Source: Isoetes taiwanensis
Lineage: Eukaryota; Streptophyta; Lycopodiopsida; Isoetales; Isoetaceae
DNA: 64,000 bases
Direction of reading: 5' to 3'
Assembly: GCA_021234155.1 (NCBI GenBank)
Contig: JAJEKV010000011.1
Span: 9,961,712-10,025,711 of the forward strand
This document shows positions 11,580-23,639 of the stretch, piece after piece (the stretch's first letter is position 1; each line of letters starts with the position of its first letter). A program made the position numbers and the translations under genes. The notes beneath the pieces were generated by a model. The model did no database searches, was not told where the DNA came from, and saw only the letters and a list, made by a program, of their open reading frames with translations.

Positions 11580-12000
11580 TTGCTTATTTATGGTTTTGAT
11601 GGTGGTGTTTCCAAAAGGCTTAATGTGGCATCTTCTCTGCTATTCTCAAAAGGATGCCTCAAACAGGTTCTTTGGCTAAAAGTAGGAAGAATTTATCCTA
11701 ATGTCACTTCTAATATGGCGGAATATAAGGCATTGATTGCAGGTCTTCAAGAGGCAAAAATCTAAACATCAGGGAATGTGATCATCTTTGGGACTCTCAA
11801 CAAATGCAGGGCAAATGTCGAGGGAGAATATCAGGCCAAGAATGAGGACATGTTGCAGCTCAAAAGTCAAGCCATGCTGGAACTGAAGGATTTTGATACC
11901 TGGGAACTCTGCCATGTTCCAAGGGAGCAGAATGGTGAAGCAGACTCGTTGTGCAGAAGTGTGCTACTGGAGCATTTGGCTGAGGGAGCAATTCAAGAGG
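11580..12000 (+). pseudogene. Archaeal-type RNase H domain located before RT
   Basis: Four carboxylates expected for RNase H are visible: YGFDGG (Asp at 11598-11600), TSNMAEYKALIAGLQEAK (Glu near 11720), FGDSQQ (Asp at 11792-11794) and REQNGEADSL (Asp at 11943-11945). The TSN-AEY-ALIAGL and PREQN-EAD signatures are those of the archaeal-like RNase H (aRNH) acquired by plant Tat retrotransposons. A frameshift at about 11765-11790 splits it. In most Tat elements I know of, aRNH follows the gypsy RNase H. Here it lies between protease and RT, and a second RNase H remnant lies after RT. Confidence 0.75.
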
Positions 12001-12117
12001 AGGAACTTGAGAGAAGAGATCTGCAACAGCTATACCCCATCCTGGTAATCAATGCAAGTGAAGACAAGCAGGTAAGGGAAGTCAAGGTCAATAAGAAGGG
12101 TCTAGATAGGGTGTTAT

Positions 12118-12950
12118 ATGTTGGAGATTTGTTCGGGAGAGGAGGATAATGCTTTGGTGACCAAATTTTTTGATGATTGGAAGGATGTCTTTGCTTGGGA
12201 TTATGATGAGCTGGTGGGAATTGACAAAAGTATTTGTGAATTTGAAATCAAAATAAAGGGAGGTATAGACTTTGTCATACAAAAGCTAAGAAGAATCAAT
12301 GCTTCTCTATTAGGTCTAATCAAGGAAGAATTATACAAAATGAAGATGCGAGGTGTGATTACTGAAATTGTGAACCCTGGTGGCTATCTTGCATTGTTCT
12401 TTGAAAAAAAGAAAAACAAGGCTATTAGAATGCATAGACTATAGAGATTTAAACAAAGCTACTGTCAAAGATTGTTACCCTTTGCCATTTCACGGAGGAG
12501 GTGTTGCATCTTGTGGCGGTAAAAAAATTTACTCATTCTTAGATGGCTTTTGAGGTTTTAATCGGATAAGCATCAAGGAAGGTGATCAACCAAAAACTTC
12601 ATTTATCACACCTTGGGAACATTTGCCATGAAAAGAATGCCATTTGGATTGATGAATGCTTACGCAACATTCAAAGAGCCATGGATACAATTTTTTAAAG
12701 AAATGCCAGCTAACATTTTTCGTGTTTTTTAGATGATCTTTGTTTGGGAACTTCTCACGGAAAGACATTTTGATATGCTAACCATGTTGTTTGACTTGTG
12801 TAGAAAGGGGAGTGAGTTTGAACCCCAAAAAGTGTGTTTTTTGTCATCAAAGGGGAATTGCTTGGGCATGTAGTGTCTCTGGTGGAATTCAAATATCGGC
12901 GGTAGATTGAAGCCCTAAAAGAAATTGACACCTCAAAAACCCTCAAAGCG
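12118..12950 (+). pseudogene. Reverse transcriptase of the Tat-like element
   Basis: The first open segment (12118-12444) carries FFDDWKDVFAWDYDELVGID and the region before RT motif 1. Then, in shifted frames, come CIDYRDLNKA near 12436, YPLPF near 12477, SFLDGF near 12537, and the catalytic FLDDL at about 12725-12740. The order and spacing fit gypsy RT. It uses a tRNA primer to copy element RNA inside cytoplasmic particles. At least five frame changes make it non-functional as written. Confidence 0.75.
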
Positions 12951-13650
12951 GGTTAAAGAGCTTCATAGGGATGACCAGCTTCTTGAGAATGTATGTCCCT
13001 CATTTTCCCACACCATAAGCCCAATCTCGGTCTCACAAAGGTTGGGAAGTTCTCCAAAAGTGAAAGCAAACACATCCTAGTAGATTGGGATGAGCAATGC
13101 CAAAATTCTTTTGACAAAATCATTGATTCCATTTGCAAAATCTATCTGCTAAAAACCTCTGATCTAGAAGCCCTTCAAAGCTTACATCAGTGTGTGACAA
13201 AGCAATTGGTGTGGCTTGTTACAGGGGATCATGTGATTACTTTTGCAAGCAAGATGTGGTCTGATCTTGAGATTAGGTATCCCAGGTTGGGAAAAGTGCG
13301 GCAGCCACGATGTTTTTGATAGAAAGGCAAGGACATCTTACGCAAAACAATCAGGTGCAAGTGCTCATGAGGCAAAATCCTTTTTCTCTCTATTTGCAAA
13401 AAGCAGCCAAAGGCCAAATTGTGCGAGATGGGCTTGTAAGATCAAGCTTATGATATTCTTTGTAAAGGTGGTAAAGTTGATCGAGAATCCCAGCTCCTAC
13501 CTTCCACTTGTGTTGTTTGAGCATGAAGATCAAGATGGTTTGTGTGTTGATGACAATCTAACAAACTTGATCTCTGTTGATCACGAAAACATTGATTGGC
13601 AATTTGACGCCGAAACTATTTGGAAAGCAATGAGTTGCCTAAGAACTTGA
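12951..13650 (+). pseudogene. RT connection and gypsy RNase H remnant
   Basis: LKSFIGMTSFLRMYVPHF (about 12952-13010) matches the segment joining RT to RNase H in gypsy elements. It is followed by a WDEQCQNSFDKI helix and, further on, RYPRLGK and an ARWACKIK segment that fit the end of the gypsy RNase H region. The element therefore seems to keep its original RNase H after RT as well as the archaeal-type one before it. The catalytic residues cannot be placed with confidence because of frame breaks. Confidence 0.5.
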
Positions 13651-13759
13651 GTGGCGGTCAAGAAAGAAGATTTAGGGACAAATGCAAAAGTTCGGTCTAA
13701 TTGAAGGGATCCTATGCAAAGTGACAAAGGAAGGAGTCTTCTTTGAGATGTGTGGATAG

Positions 13760-14870
13760 GGGAAGAGGCTAGAATGATAGTTGAGGCGTGTCATGAGGGG
13801 AGTTTGTGGAGGACACTTTGCAGCGGAACCAATGACAAAAAAGATTTTAAGGTCGGGATACTTTTGGCCTACTCTCTTTAAGGATTGTTATGAAGCTATA
13901 AAATGCTGCCACAAATGCAGATTTTTGGCAAAAGAACCTTACAACCGGTGCCTGGCGCCATAATTTCCCTGGACCTTTTCAAATGTGGGGAATTTGGATT
14001 TTATAGGCCCATAGACCCACCTTCCTCATTTCGGCACCGGTTTATATTAGTTGCCACTTGATTACTTTACCAAATGGCGAGGGAGGCAATTCCTTTGAAG
14101 CCAAAGCCAATGCCCAAGCCTTTGCAAGGTTTCTACATGAAAATATTTGTGCCAGATTTGGTATCCCTTTCAAAAATTGTTTCTAATAGAAGCTGACCAA
14201 TTCATCAACCACACCATTGCATTACTTCTAGCCACCACTGAAAGTCAAACACACCAGAGTTCATCCTATTACCCTCGGGGGAAATGGCGGGCGGAGTCAA
14301 CCAATAAGACTCTCAAGTCAATCACGAAGAAGACCATCGTTATTTCAAGAAAGGATTGGCATTTGAAACTTCATGATGCACTTTGGGCATCTGGAGAACT
14401 ACCATCAAAGTGGCTACAAAGCACACACCTTTCGGTTTGGTGTATGGGATAGAATCAATTATGTGCCTATAGAGTTAGAGCTTCCATCACTCGGGGTGGC
14501 CTATCGGATAAATTTGGAAATGGATAATGCTCTAAAAGGGCATTTGTGAGATTGATGCAGCTTGAGGGCATAGATATGAGGCTGAGAATGCAATAATAAG
14601 GAAAAAGGCCAAGGATATAGCGACCTTTGACACATAAATTCTGGGGGTCTTGAAAGAAGGAGAGTTAGTGTTAAAAGTGGAACAAAGCAAGGGAAGATAT
14701 GGCAACAAAATTGAAAATCTTTGGGAGGGACCATTTGAAGTAATAGGGACGGTGGCAAGGATTCATATTGGCTGAAGGATATTGTGATATTGGTGAACCC
14801 TATCAACATTGTGCACCTAAAAGGTATTGGCAACAACATGTTGCCCTTGCTCATTCAACTGAAATCTGTG
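13760..14870 (+). pseudogene. Integrase of the Tat-like element
   Basis: An HHCC-type zinc region is seen (GGHFAAEPMTKKILRSGYFW, then CHKC at 13903-13920). It is followed by DFIGP with the first catalytic Asp (about 13993-14010), ADQFINH with the second (about 14190) and AESTNKTLK with the Glu (about 14294). A C-terminal part resembling Tat integrases follows (FGLVYGIES, ELPSLGVAYRINLEMDNALK, LWEGPFEVIG) and ends near 14870. It would insert element DNA into chromosomes. Many frameshifts and stops. Confidence 0.75.
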
Positions 14871-15049
14871 GTAAGATGTAGCTAGGTATAGTTAATACAT
14901 ATGGTTAAAACTAGATCAGTTAGGCTGTCTTAGTGAATGTAGTTACGCTTTAGGGTTATTATTTGTGTGTTAATGAATTTATAAGTGTTGCTATGCAGTT
15001 GTGATCAAGCTGAAGGGTGAATTGATACTAATGATCATAGTTCCATGAG

Positions 15050-15745
15050 GGTGCATCGAGCATATCATCACACATCTCTTCCATTGCACTACATTGATCT
15101 CCATCATCTGGAGTTCTTTGACATTGCCTCCACACCGGCAACTCACTCATACTAACAAGCTTTATCTTCATATGCAGGTGCATCCTTATGTTTATCTTCA
15201 TCGTCATCGATCAAGAGTTGACCTCATTGCATCGAGAAAGTCCTCCTCCATTGCCAATAAATTTCCCAAAATCTTTGTCATACCACCATCCTGCGGCTTC
15301 TCATAACTAAAAAGAGATTTATTTTTCCATGCGGGTTCATGCGAAAGTAGCATCATATGCGTTCATAATATCAAATCTATCACCTTCAATCCATATGCGA
15401 GGTCAAAGGTTGCCAACCATATTCTCATATTGGCAGGGTTTGGAGCTGGGTCAAGAGTCATCAAGCGGCTAGTCAAAAGGGGCTGGAAGACCAGCCTTCT
15501 CTTTTTGTTTGGCATAATCTTTGCCATGCTATGGCGGCATGTAAAACAGCATATATTAGCACTAATCCTATCGGTTTGGTTCAATTTGCAAGATAATAGG
15601 AGAATGCTTCACTAGCATACATTCAAGTTTGAAGAGCAAAGGAAGGACAATTGACTCAAGTCACTCAAGAGATGCAAAAGGTCAAACAAGCATAGGAATT
15701 GTAGAGAGAAAAGACCCTTGAAGAGCATTCCATGGTATGTGATCA
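15050..15745 (+). pseudogene. Possible extra coding region after integrase in the Tat-like element
   Basis: A broken plus-strand reading gives RESPPPLPINFPKSLSYHHP, then segments around 15430-15615, then a short coiled-coil-like Gln/Lys/Glu-rich tail to about 15740 (QEMQKVKQA, REKTLEEHSM). Some Tat and Athila elements carry extra ORFs after pol, so a coding region is plausible. No domain is recognised and the frame is broken. Confidence 0.25.
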
Positions 15746-17589
15746 TTTATGAGCTTGGCATTTTTGGCATTCTTTTGATTTCCATCCTCATCCACTCCAC
15801 CATCCCAAATAGCATTGGACCTTGACTCCTTCCTCATACACCTCCCGAGTCAAACTTGACCTTGAAAGTTCTTTCTAGTCAAAATACACCTTCATAAAAC
15901 ACCCACTTGCTCCATCAACCACTAGTTCAAGAGAGACTTGACTTAGTCATAACTTTGCTTATGAAGTCAACATTCCATGCAACTTGAGCAAAATGTAGAG
16001 GCTTGCAAAATCCCTAAAAGGGAGATGCTAAAAATTCAAATATGCCTCAAAGATGCCTCAAGATGCTCCACAAAATTTTTGGCTTCCTAATGAGCACTAG
16101 ATGTGCCAAGTCCCCTACACCTTACTACACACATCACACCCATCACCATTTCATCCTTTTCATCTCAAAATTTATTTCTAAATATCATGGTTGCCACATC
16201 ACCTTTGACAACTCATCATTCACACACATCATCTCCACATCATTCTAAAAATTTTGACTAGAGAATTTTTCAAATTCAAGTGGGCTGACAAGTCATCATT
16301 CCCATTGGCCATGTCATTCTACCTAGCCATGCCATGTTTTTCAAATGCCACTTCATCCACTCCCCAAATTCTTTCCAAACTCCAAAAGCTCTATGGTGAA
16401 AAGACCCCGAGAATATTATAGGGCACAAAAAGATTCCCCTAGAAAAAAAGAATTTTGAGAAAAGGCCTTATTTTAGGCATGGTATATGTGTTCTAGGGAA
16501 TCGTGCCATAGGGTGTAAGGGGTGCAAAAATTTTCCTATCTACCCCCCCTTAGCCTAATTTCTCTTCCAAGCCAATCCCCACTGGAGCGTGGAGCATCCG
16601 GGCGTGTGGGGGTGGTGGAAATACCCGAATCCGTGGACCTTTGCCGCAATAATAATCGGAGAAGAAATCAAATTTTTGAGCCTTATATACTTTTATGCGC
16701 CAATTTGAATTGGGCTGTGGGATATTTCTCTGTGACGCGAGAAACCTAAATCTGGAAAATGCCAAGATCCGTTCGGGCGACCTAACAAACCATTAATTCA
16801 GCACCTAAAAGCTGCGAATCATTATGTTTAATGCCATAAATGCTTAGTGCGGGCTAAAAGGCGAGGAGGATTTGAAAGAAATGATGAAGATTTCAGCGGA
16901 GGCTGTACATTCTACAAAGGGGATTTTTATACGAAGTTTTTGAGGGGCTTGAAGGCAAAAGAAGATTTTTGGCTTTGAAGAAGGACCGGCTTGACAACCT
17001 TGAGCTTGATCGACCTCCTATATTTACCTTTGATCGGATTATTGACTCAATTCTTGGATCTTTTTGTCACACCTATTTGATCACTGTGCCCAAGACCACG
17101 AGCTTGGGATGTTATATTGTATCTACGAGTGGTGATTTAATTGAAAATCCGACCTTTGCGGCGGTTTGTTTGAGTTACTTTGTGACCTTTTCAAAAAAGC
17201 AAAAATTATCATAGGTTTGTTGTCATAGCGTGAGTATCTAGTGCCCATGCACATTCTTAGGCGTGTTTTTGTCTAGCTATATCACAAACCCTTAGAAAGT
17301 GCAAAAGCCAAATCCACTGCATTGTAATGGAAAGTTAGCCTTTGTTAGAACATGAGGTGTTGCACAGCAAGGGTGTGGAACATAGGAGAGCCACTTGTTT
17401 GAACTTCAATCTGTCAAACAAAGTATGTGGAAGTAGACAACATAAGATACGTCACGAGTTGACCCTTACAAAACATTATCTCTCAAGAACATTTTTCTTT
17501 TCTGAGTCTTAGGCTAAGAATTATCAAAAAAAAAATTGGATCCTTTCTGGTCAAAGAAGAATAGTTGTATTTGTTGTTGTGGAGACAAA
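15746..17589. other. Non-coding stretch, probably 3' LTR body of the Tat-like element
   Basis: AT- and CA-rich sequence without a gene. A TATA-like word (CTTATATACTTTTATGCGCC) lies at about 16681-16700, which would suit an LTR promoter ahead of the 3' repeat at 17590. The LTR start could not be placed because no clear polypurine tract and TG start were found. Confidence 0.3.
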
Positions 17590-17968
17590 TCGAGAGAGAT
17601 AGAGTTGATAGTCCCAAAATTCATCACCAATATCGAGTTCCAAACATGGCTCTGTCATGGGGATATTGACCAAAATTATTTTGGGTGATTGACTTGAATC
17701 TTGCCCATCTAGCCTACTCGACCTTCTTTGAGCTTTTTGCGGTCTGTGAGTGACAAGTGTTGAGAACATCAGGGTGATATCCACACCCATAGCCCCATCG
17801 ATCACATTCTACAAGAGATTTTTGTGAGGCCGGACTTTTTCTCTTGAGGAAACACACTCCCGGTGATCTTTTTGTGATTCTTTCTGGAATCTTTGCACCA
17901 AGAGTGGTTGCCTTAAGCAACTGGGAGGTTCTAAAACCGAGGTTGAAGGTTTTGCGGGATTACCTTCA
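17590..17968 (+). repeat. Right flanking repeat, probable end of 3' LTR
   Basis: Partner of 9183-9545. The match stops after CCTTCAAC on both sides. Sequence beyond 17968 (AAGGGTTCGAGGG) is unrelated to sequence beyond 9545, as expected if the repeat is the last part of an LTR. Confidence 0.6.
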
Positions 17969-19830
17969 ACAAGGGTTCGAGGGTTACGTGTGTTTTCTTG
18001 GTTCTGTTTTCCGTGTGTTCTTGGGGAGAAAATTTGTGTTGGTTGTGGATCCGACCATGGCGCTGGTCTTGGTACGCGGCTCATTGATCGGCTTACAGCG
18101 TAAAGGCCACACCGCCATGGCGTAGATCTATATGGTTCGGTGTTCATCAAGGCTATACATTTCATCATTCCTTTTGTGGCTGTTCTTTCTTCCTAAACCT
18201 AGGTTTCATTCTTTGATTAGGTCATATTAATTAGTCAGCTTTGTATGGGCGGGTTAGCGGCGACTAAGGTCATGGAGTTTTTTCCTCAAAATTCTTTGCC
18301 TCTGTTTTTATCTGCTCTACAATGCTTGGAGTTACGGAATCTACCAAACCTTTGGAAACAAAGTTTGCATGAGGGTCCAATAATGGTGGTTATTGGAGAA
18401 AATTATCTTTGGAGTGGGGCGGATCTATATATATAAATTCCTCTTTTTTTTTACGCTTCCGTCTCAGCGAAGTCGAAATGTCGACGACCTGGACAGGTGG
18501 TATGCTATCTTTGCTATTTTTGCTTGTATTTTCTTTCGGTTGTAGGATCTAGATATTTAACACTTGGATTTCTTGCAGGCCTCACGAGATTACGGGTTTG
18601 CGTTCAGGGTAAAAGCGTGACTATCTTTGTTGACATGTGTCGGGGGTATGCGGTTTCAAAGGAGGAAGAATACCCATGGTTTATACCTTGTTGTCTTCAC
18701 CCGGAGAATTTCAGAGCTGAGTTTGCAAGTTGAATGAAGGATTTTAGCGTTGATTTTTGAAGCATAAGATAAGATTTGTTGAATTACATGCAGACATGGA
18801 GAGCTAGCATAGTGGAATGCATTGCCATGGCAGTCTTTGTGTTTGGCAGCATCACAAGCATATTTGTGGGCATAGGCGATTGCGAGGCTCACCTAGCAGC
18901 AATAAGCATCCTGCATTTTTCATGATTGCATTCTTGATCATGGCGGGCGGTCCAGCGGGGAGGAGCCATCTTAATCCTTGCATCACAACATTGAATATGT
19001 AGCATAATAACGGGGGTTTTTCTTTGTGTTTTATGCGCTTTTCACAAAGGTTTTCATAAGATTTCATGGCGTATTCGAATGGATGTACTAATGCGTACAT
19101 CTAGAGTGCACCATTTCTTAGTCGTTGATTTAGCCTTTTTTTTTTCAATGGTCCAACATCCAAGGGCTCACAACAAAACCCCTCTTTTTATTTTAGGGGC
19201 TGAACATGCAAGCCTCGTGGATAGCATTTTAGGGCATTTTAGGGCTTTTGATTCGGACACATATTTGTAGCTTTGGCTTTTGATTCAATTTGTTCAAGGA
19301 TTTTTGCAAAGATTGCGCTTTGAAAGAGGCCAATATCTAAAAGGACCAGATTACAGCGATTCTAAGATCATTTTTTGAATAAAAGTTAAGTTCTTTCAAG
19401 GATTTCAAGCTTTTCGGCGATTTAGGGCAAATCCGGACGAGAATGAGTCGGCGGCAGTTGTGTCTCAGTTACCCGCGGGGATTTCTTGTAATAGCGAGGG
19501 GCATGGATATTAAAATCGACAATGGATTTCAGAAACCCGATGGCGGGGGATTTCCATTTGTCAAGGTGCAGCGGAAGTGGAAGAACCCCTGTTTACGTAG
19601 CGGTGGTCGACAAAGATATTGGATGTGGAACTGTGGAGGGATGCGGTAGAATGGCTGCGGCGGTTGTGGAGGTACCAGAACTGCGCCCTATTCTGTTCAA
19701 ATGGGCAATCCCTAGTTACTTCTTATTTTGCAACCCGGGCATCTTGGCCTGGAAGATTTATCGGCGACTATACCCCAACCCATTTCTTTGATGCGAAGAT
19801 AGTGTTGTGCCTAGTGGAAAGGATGGGAGG
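17969..19830. other. No gene recognised between two retroelements
   Basis: The stretch has short frames only, the longest being a plus frame at 19443-19649. None has a recognisable domain. It is GC-richer near 18040-18120 and 19440-19700. It may be host sequence into which the Athila-like element inserted, or older transposon debris. Confidence 0.4.
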
Positions 19831-20503
19831 TGTTAGTCACGTGCCTCTGATTACGGGACTATTCATGCCATCTGACAGGACCAGGTCAAGCTCAAGGATC
19901 CTCGATCAACCCCAATTGGACATCAAAGCTCCATGAAGACCAAGCGGCAGAACCCGCGATCAAAGCCTTTGGCTGTCAACAAAGCGCCGCTCGGACAAGT
20001 AATGACCGTCACCGCGGCGTCGGCGTCGGCGTGATTCTAGAGCACTTCAAGAGGCACCGCCAACATTCCCGCAAATCAGGCCTCCTTCGAGAATTAAACA
20101 CGAGATCGGTCAGTGTCTATATTGGGCCCAAGGCCATTGTACTATATATATGAGTAGAGTTAGCTCATAAGTTTTAGATGAGTTTAGATTCTTGTCTCCT
20201 TTCAGTTTTCTCTCTATTGCGAGAGCTCATGTATTTTCATAATTGATATCAAGGAAGCTTATCATCTTTCTCTCATTTGCTCTGTTCTCTTCTTTTTCTT
20301 CTCTTTCAGCAAATCCAGCGTGACATAGTCCCCGGACTCTCTGTTAGATCCACGGGTCCTCCACGGAGGGCTGTCTTCGGAGTTCGAACCCGGACCCCAA
20401 ACACTGTCGCCGCTGCGAGGTGCGATTTTATCCTACTTTCTTACATCGCCATATACGCCAAAGTAATTTCCGCCCGAGAAGAACTCCTTTCTCGGCGGCC
20501 TCT
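19831..20503 (+). repeat. 5' LTR of the Athila-like element
   Basis: It starts TGTTAGTCACGTGCCTCTGA and matches the 3' LTR from TGTTAATCTGTGCCTCTGAT through GAACCCGGACCCCAA. Similarity fades near 20400, and the end is set by the PBS at 20508. A TATA box (ACTATATATATGAG) is at 20141-20154, with a probable transcription start about 30 bp downstream. Confidence 0.8.
20141..20154 (+). promoter_or_regulatory. TATA box of 5' LTR
   Basis: ACTATATATATGAG lies inside the LTR and is repeated identically at 30543-30556 in the 3' LTR, as expected for the LTR promoter. Confidence 0.7.
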
Positions 20504-20507
20504 GGCT

Positions 20508-20527
20508 TGGGCGCCATCGGTGTCGGG
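20508..20527 (+). promoter_or_regulatory. Primer binding site, tRNA-Asp-like
   Basis: TGGGCGCCATCGGTGTCGGG follows the LTR directly. It resembles the TGGCGCC..TTGCCGGGGA site used by Athila and Tat elements, with a few differences including an extra G. It primes minus-strand cDNA synthesis. Confidence 0.6.
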
Positions 20528-20613
20528 GAAGCTGTGCGTGACATGTATGGATCTGCTTATGACATAGAGGAGGCCATCTTCGGTCTAGGGCTCGGTCGCG
20601 CCACCCACCCCTC

Positions 20614-22500
20614 GTGTCGGTCTCGTCCGGTTCCCGCCCCAAAGCGTGCAAACATTGCTCACAACCTCGGTCCCCTCATCACTCTCCGGGGAGCCTTATC
20701 CGGCTCAACCTTCTCAACCGTACTTTTCACACCCTGAACATGCCTACATCCATCATTCTTCAGGCCATCGCCTCTTCTTCGCCCAACCATCATCTCCCGG
20801 GTGGGCACGGCTATCTGCATGTCTCCTTCGCGCCTACCGGGGAATATCCTTTCCCTCGTTTCCCCTTTGCTCTTCCTGTTTTACAACCTTACGGATCTCA
20901 AAACCAATGCTCAGAGCTGCTGCCCGGTTTCTCAACGCTGATCACCCCTTCATCGGGTCCGTCGGGTACAATGCCACATCCACCTCAACCTCAATATCCT
21001 CACTATCTTTGTTTCTGTCCAGCCCACTTTCACATCTACCTTTCCGGGACTCTGGCCCGACTTATCCACCTTTGGCAACCACGAAGGCAAACCGTTAGAC
21101 CCAAGTGCTCGGGCCCACATGGAAGAATTTGAGGCTCTAGCTGTCCTAAATGGTCATGCGCAACCTCAATTGAAATTCCACATCTTTTCCACCACCTGCG
21201 TGGCTCTCCTCACCAATGGCTCATGTCAACAAAAGCCATTGGAAACAAAACTGGTTCGAAATGCGCCTTTGCTTTTACGTCTCATTCTGGAACCACGGAT
21301 GATGATCAACTTCATCTCAAGCAACTCAATGAACTTCAACAAGAGCCCACAGTGCGCGGGGATTTTTTGCGGATCGACTTCACATTACGCTAAGTAAGCT
21401 CAAGGAGTACCCTACGAGCGGATTTTTGGTGCGGTTTCTCCAAGGACTTCCTCCCGCTATTCGACTCATGGGTGAATACTGCGTCCAAAAACTTTGGAGC
21501 AGGCTATCATTCTGTCAATCACTCCGTCAATGTTTCCTCGGGCGTGGCTCTTCAAGAGCTCCGTTCATTCCACCCGTCATGGTTCCCAAGCGGTACATTT
21601 CAGCCTCAACACACTAATCCGCAGTAGCGATCAAATCTGGTGCCATATTTTGCAAATATCAAGGCCATTTGGCCAATGGGTGCAACTCCACCAATGGCCG
21701 CCTCATTGCAAAGCGATGCAACATGTGCAATCATACCCGCGGAAGAGTGCACTTTCGCACTCATCCCACCGTTTCGCAACAAAATGGTTTATCAAGTACA
21801 AACCACACCTCGGCAACAATCGCACTATCTATCAGCGACCACCTCTTCGGGTGCGTACGCAACTCTATCGACGCGGGACCAACCACGGGGATCAACCAGC
21901 GTCCTCCTTTTGATCCTTCTAAAGCTCGGTGTTATCCTTTGTCAAGAATGGGGTCATACCACCCGCGGCATGTCCTCAACTTCCACAAGTTGAGTCGGCT
22001 TCACGGGTACAAAATCGGACCACATCGGTCCGCCTCACGGCTTACCAACTCGGCTAGCTAATGGCAAACAAGGCGCGACCCGGTTCTTAGAAGCCACCAA
22101 AGGCGCCTCGGCAATCGCGCTATCAACCAGCTCCGACAAATCAACCTCAATTTGGATCAACAAGCCCAAGAGGAAATTTTTCGGGCACTTAATCCTCCGG
22201 TCCGGCCGTCTAATTGGGTTGGTTTAGTTTCACGCCCGGACCAAGGCATCCGTCCCTTGACTATTATTCGGAAGGGCCGCGCAGCTTTTGCCTTGCGGTT
22301 GACACCATTCCTCATGGGGGCGAAAAAAGGTTCACTTTGCGCGACTTGGAAAAGCTCATGCCACATGTCATGCCCAAAAGTTAAGCCAAAGCATTTTTGA
22401 ACCTCATGCAAGGCTGCTTTGAAGGGCGCACATTGGCAAATGTTCATGCCACCACTAGAGCTCAACAAAAGACAAGATACACCTTCCACATCTCAACCTC
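20614..22500 (+). pseudogene. gag: gag of the Athila-like element
   Basis: Pro/Ser-rich sequence (20614-21132) precedes a capsid-like region starting near MEEFEALAVLNGH at 21119. A short conserved helix (QLHLKQLNELQQEPT, about 21300-21350) and RFLQGLPPAIRLM (21426-21470) resemble plant retrotransposon gag. A CCHC zinc knuckle lies at 21641-21683: C-x2/3-C-KYQG-H-LANG-C, with an apparent extra base. A second knuckle, CNMCNHTRG, follows at about 21717-21745. Many frameshifts. Gag forms the particle and binds RNA. Confidence 0.65.
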
Positions 22501-22537
22501 CGCGGCTCTCGGACATATCCCAATATTGCGGTGAGGG

Positions 22538-23160
22538 TTGACCTACTCAAAAAAGTTCTTTGCTTCCACGCCCGCGCACTCCACCCGGTGGAACCCGGCC
22601 GGATCCTTTTTCTCATGTACCTCTCGAACTCCAAGAGGAGCTCGCCAAGATCAAAATTCCTTTAAGCTTGGCAACCATTTTAAAACTACTGTCACGCTCT
22701 CAAGGACCGGTTACCACTCCCAAGCTGTTTTAGTTGGGGCTGTGGCTACCTCTACACCCGCGGTCCATGCCACGGTGGGAAATCGGCAAGTCAACCATGT
22801 TCAAATCGATGGAGGTAGTGCGGTCAATCTCATCACGGATAAACTCGCAAACAAATGGGCATCACACAACTCTTTTCGTGCCCCATATGACATCAAATTG
22901 GCTAATGGCCACATCCGCGAGACCTCAAGGCGTCACACCTATTCTTCACATCAACATAGGTGATCTCCGGCTTTCCCATGGAATTTGGAGTGTGGAAAGG
23001 CTGGCGAAGATCCGGTGACTATGAAATCTTTGGTAGGCGGACCTTTTCTCCGCCCCGGGCAAAGAGTATCCATTCTTGGGCCACGGACCGGTTAGTCATC
23101 AGCGATGGTCATCTCAATGCCACCATGGACTTGCAAGCAGGCGGGATCATTTTACGTTGA
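22538..23160 (+). pseudogene. Protease region of the Athila-like element
   Basis: The active-site strand VQIDGGSAVNLIT is read from about 22797 with Asp at 22807-22809, preceded by AVATSTPAVHATVGNRQVNH. DGGS is the plant gypsy form of the retropepsin motif. Downstream parts continue in other frames (LGHGPVSHQRWSSQC). It would process Gag-Pol. Confidence 0.65.
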
Positions 23161-23639
23161 CAATGCGGAACCTTCTCTCTCGGAACACAGTTACGAAGAA
23201 GCTCAGAATATTTATCAAGTTCGGGCTCCACTGCGAGGATGCCTCTGTCATCCTACCAGAATATGCTGATCCTTGGGGAGAAATGACTCTTGATCGGGGA
23301 CCGGTACGTGGCTGCCTTGCTTGACCCTACGGCTCCTTGCAATCGAATCAGCGTTGATCACTTTTCAGATCACGCCACTCACGCAACTCTGTTGATGTAC
23401 CGCATTTGTCATGAAGCAACCAACGCTAGAACGAGCAACCTCTCTTTTTCACCCGCAAAGTGCCCCGCATCGGTTATGCTCCAACCTCACGCACACATTG
23501 TCGGGATCTTTGAAGTCATACCCCATATTCGGACTCGAAGTCGAGATTGTGGGCGTTGGCAACAATCAACCCGTCGCGTTTGCAAACCTTAGGCTCCTTA
23601 TCGTAACAAGGGGCCGTCCGCGCTGTTCAAAAAATTCAA

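Larger units (their letters stand above)
9183..17968 (+). mobile_element. Degraded Tat-like Ty3/gypsy LTR retrotransposon
   Basis: Between two copies of a repeat of about 370 bp (9183-9545 and 17590-17968) lie, in order on the plus strand, gag with a zinc knuckle, a retropepsin-like protease, an archaeal-type RNase H, reverse transcriptase, a gypsy RNase H and integrase. The RT N-terminal signature FFDDWKDVFAWDYDELVGID and the archaeal RNase H are marks of the Tat/Ogre group. The reading frame is interrupted many times. The left repeat begins exactly where the segmental duplication ends, so the 5' LTR seems cut there. The unusual feature is RNase H placed before RT. Confidence 0.8.

Noticed and set aside
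20614-21132. 172-codon Pro/Ser/His-rich plus frame as a host protein
   Set aside because: It lies directly after the LTR and PBS and overlaps a competing frame of 150 codons. It is part of a frameshifted gag region, not a separate gene.
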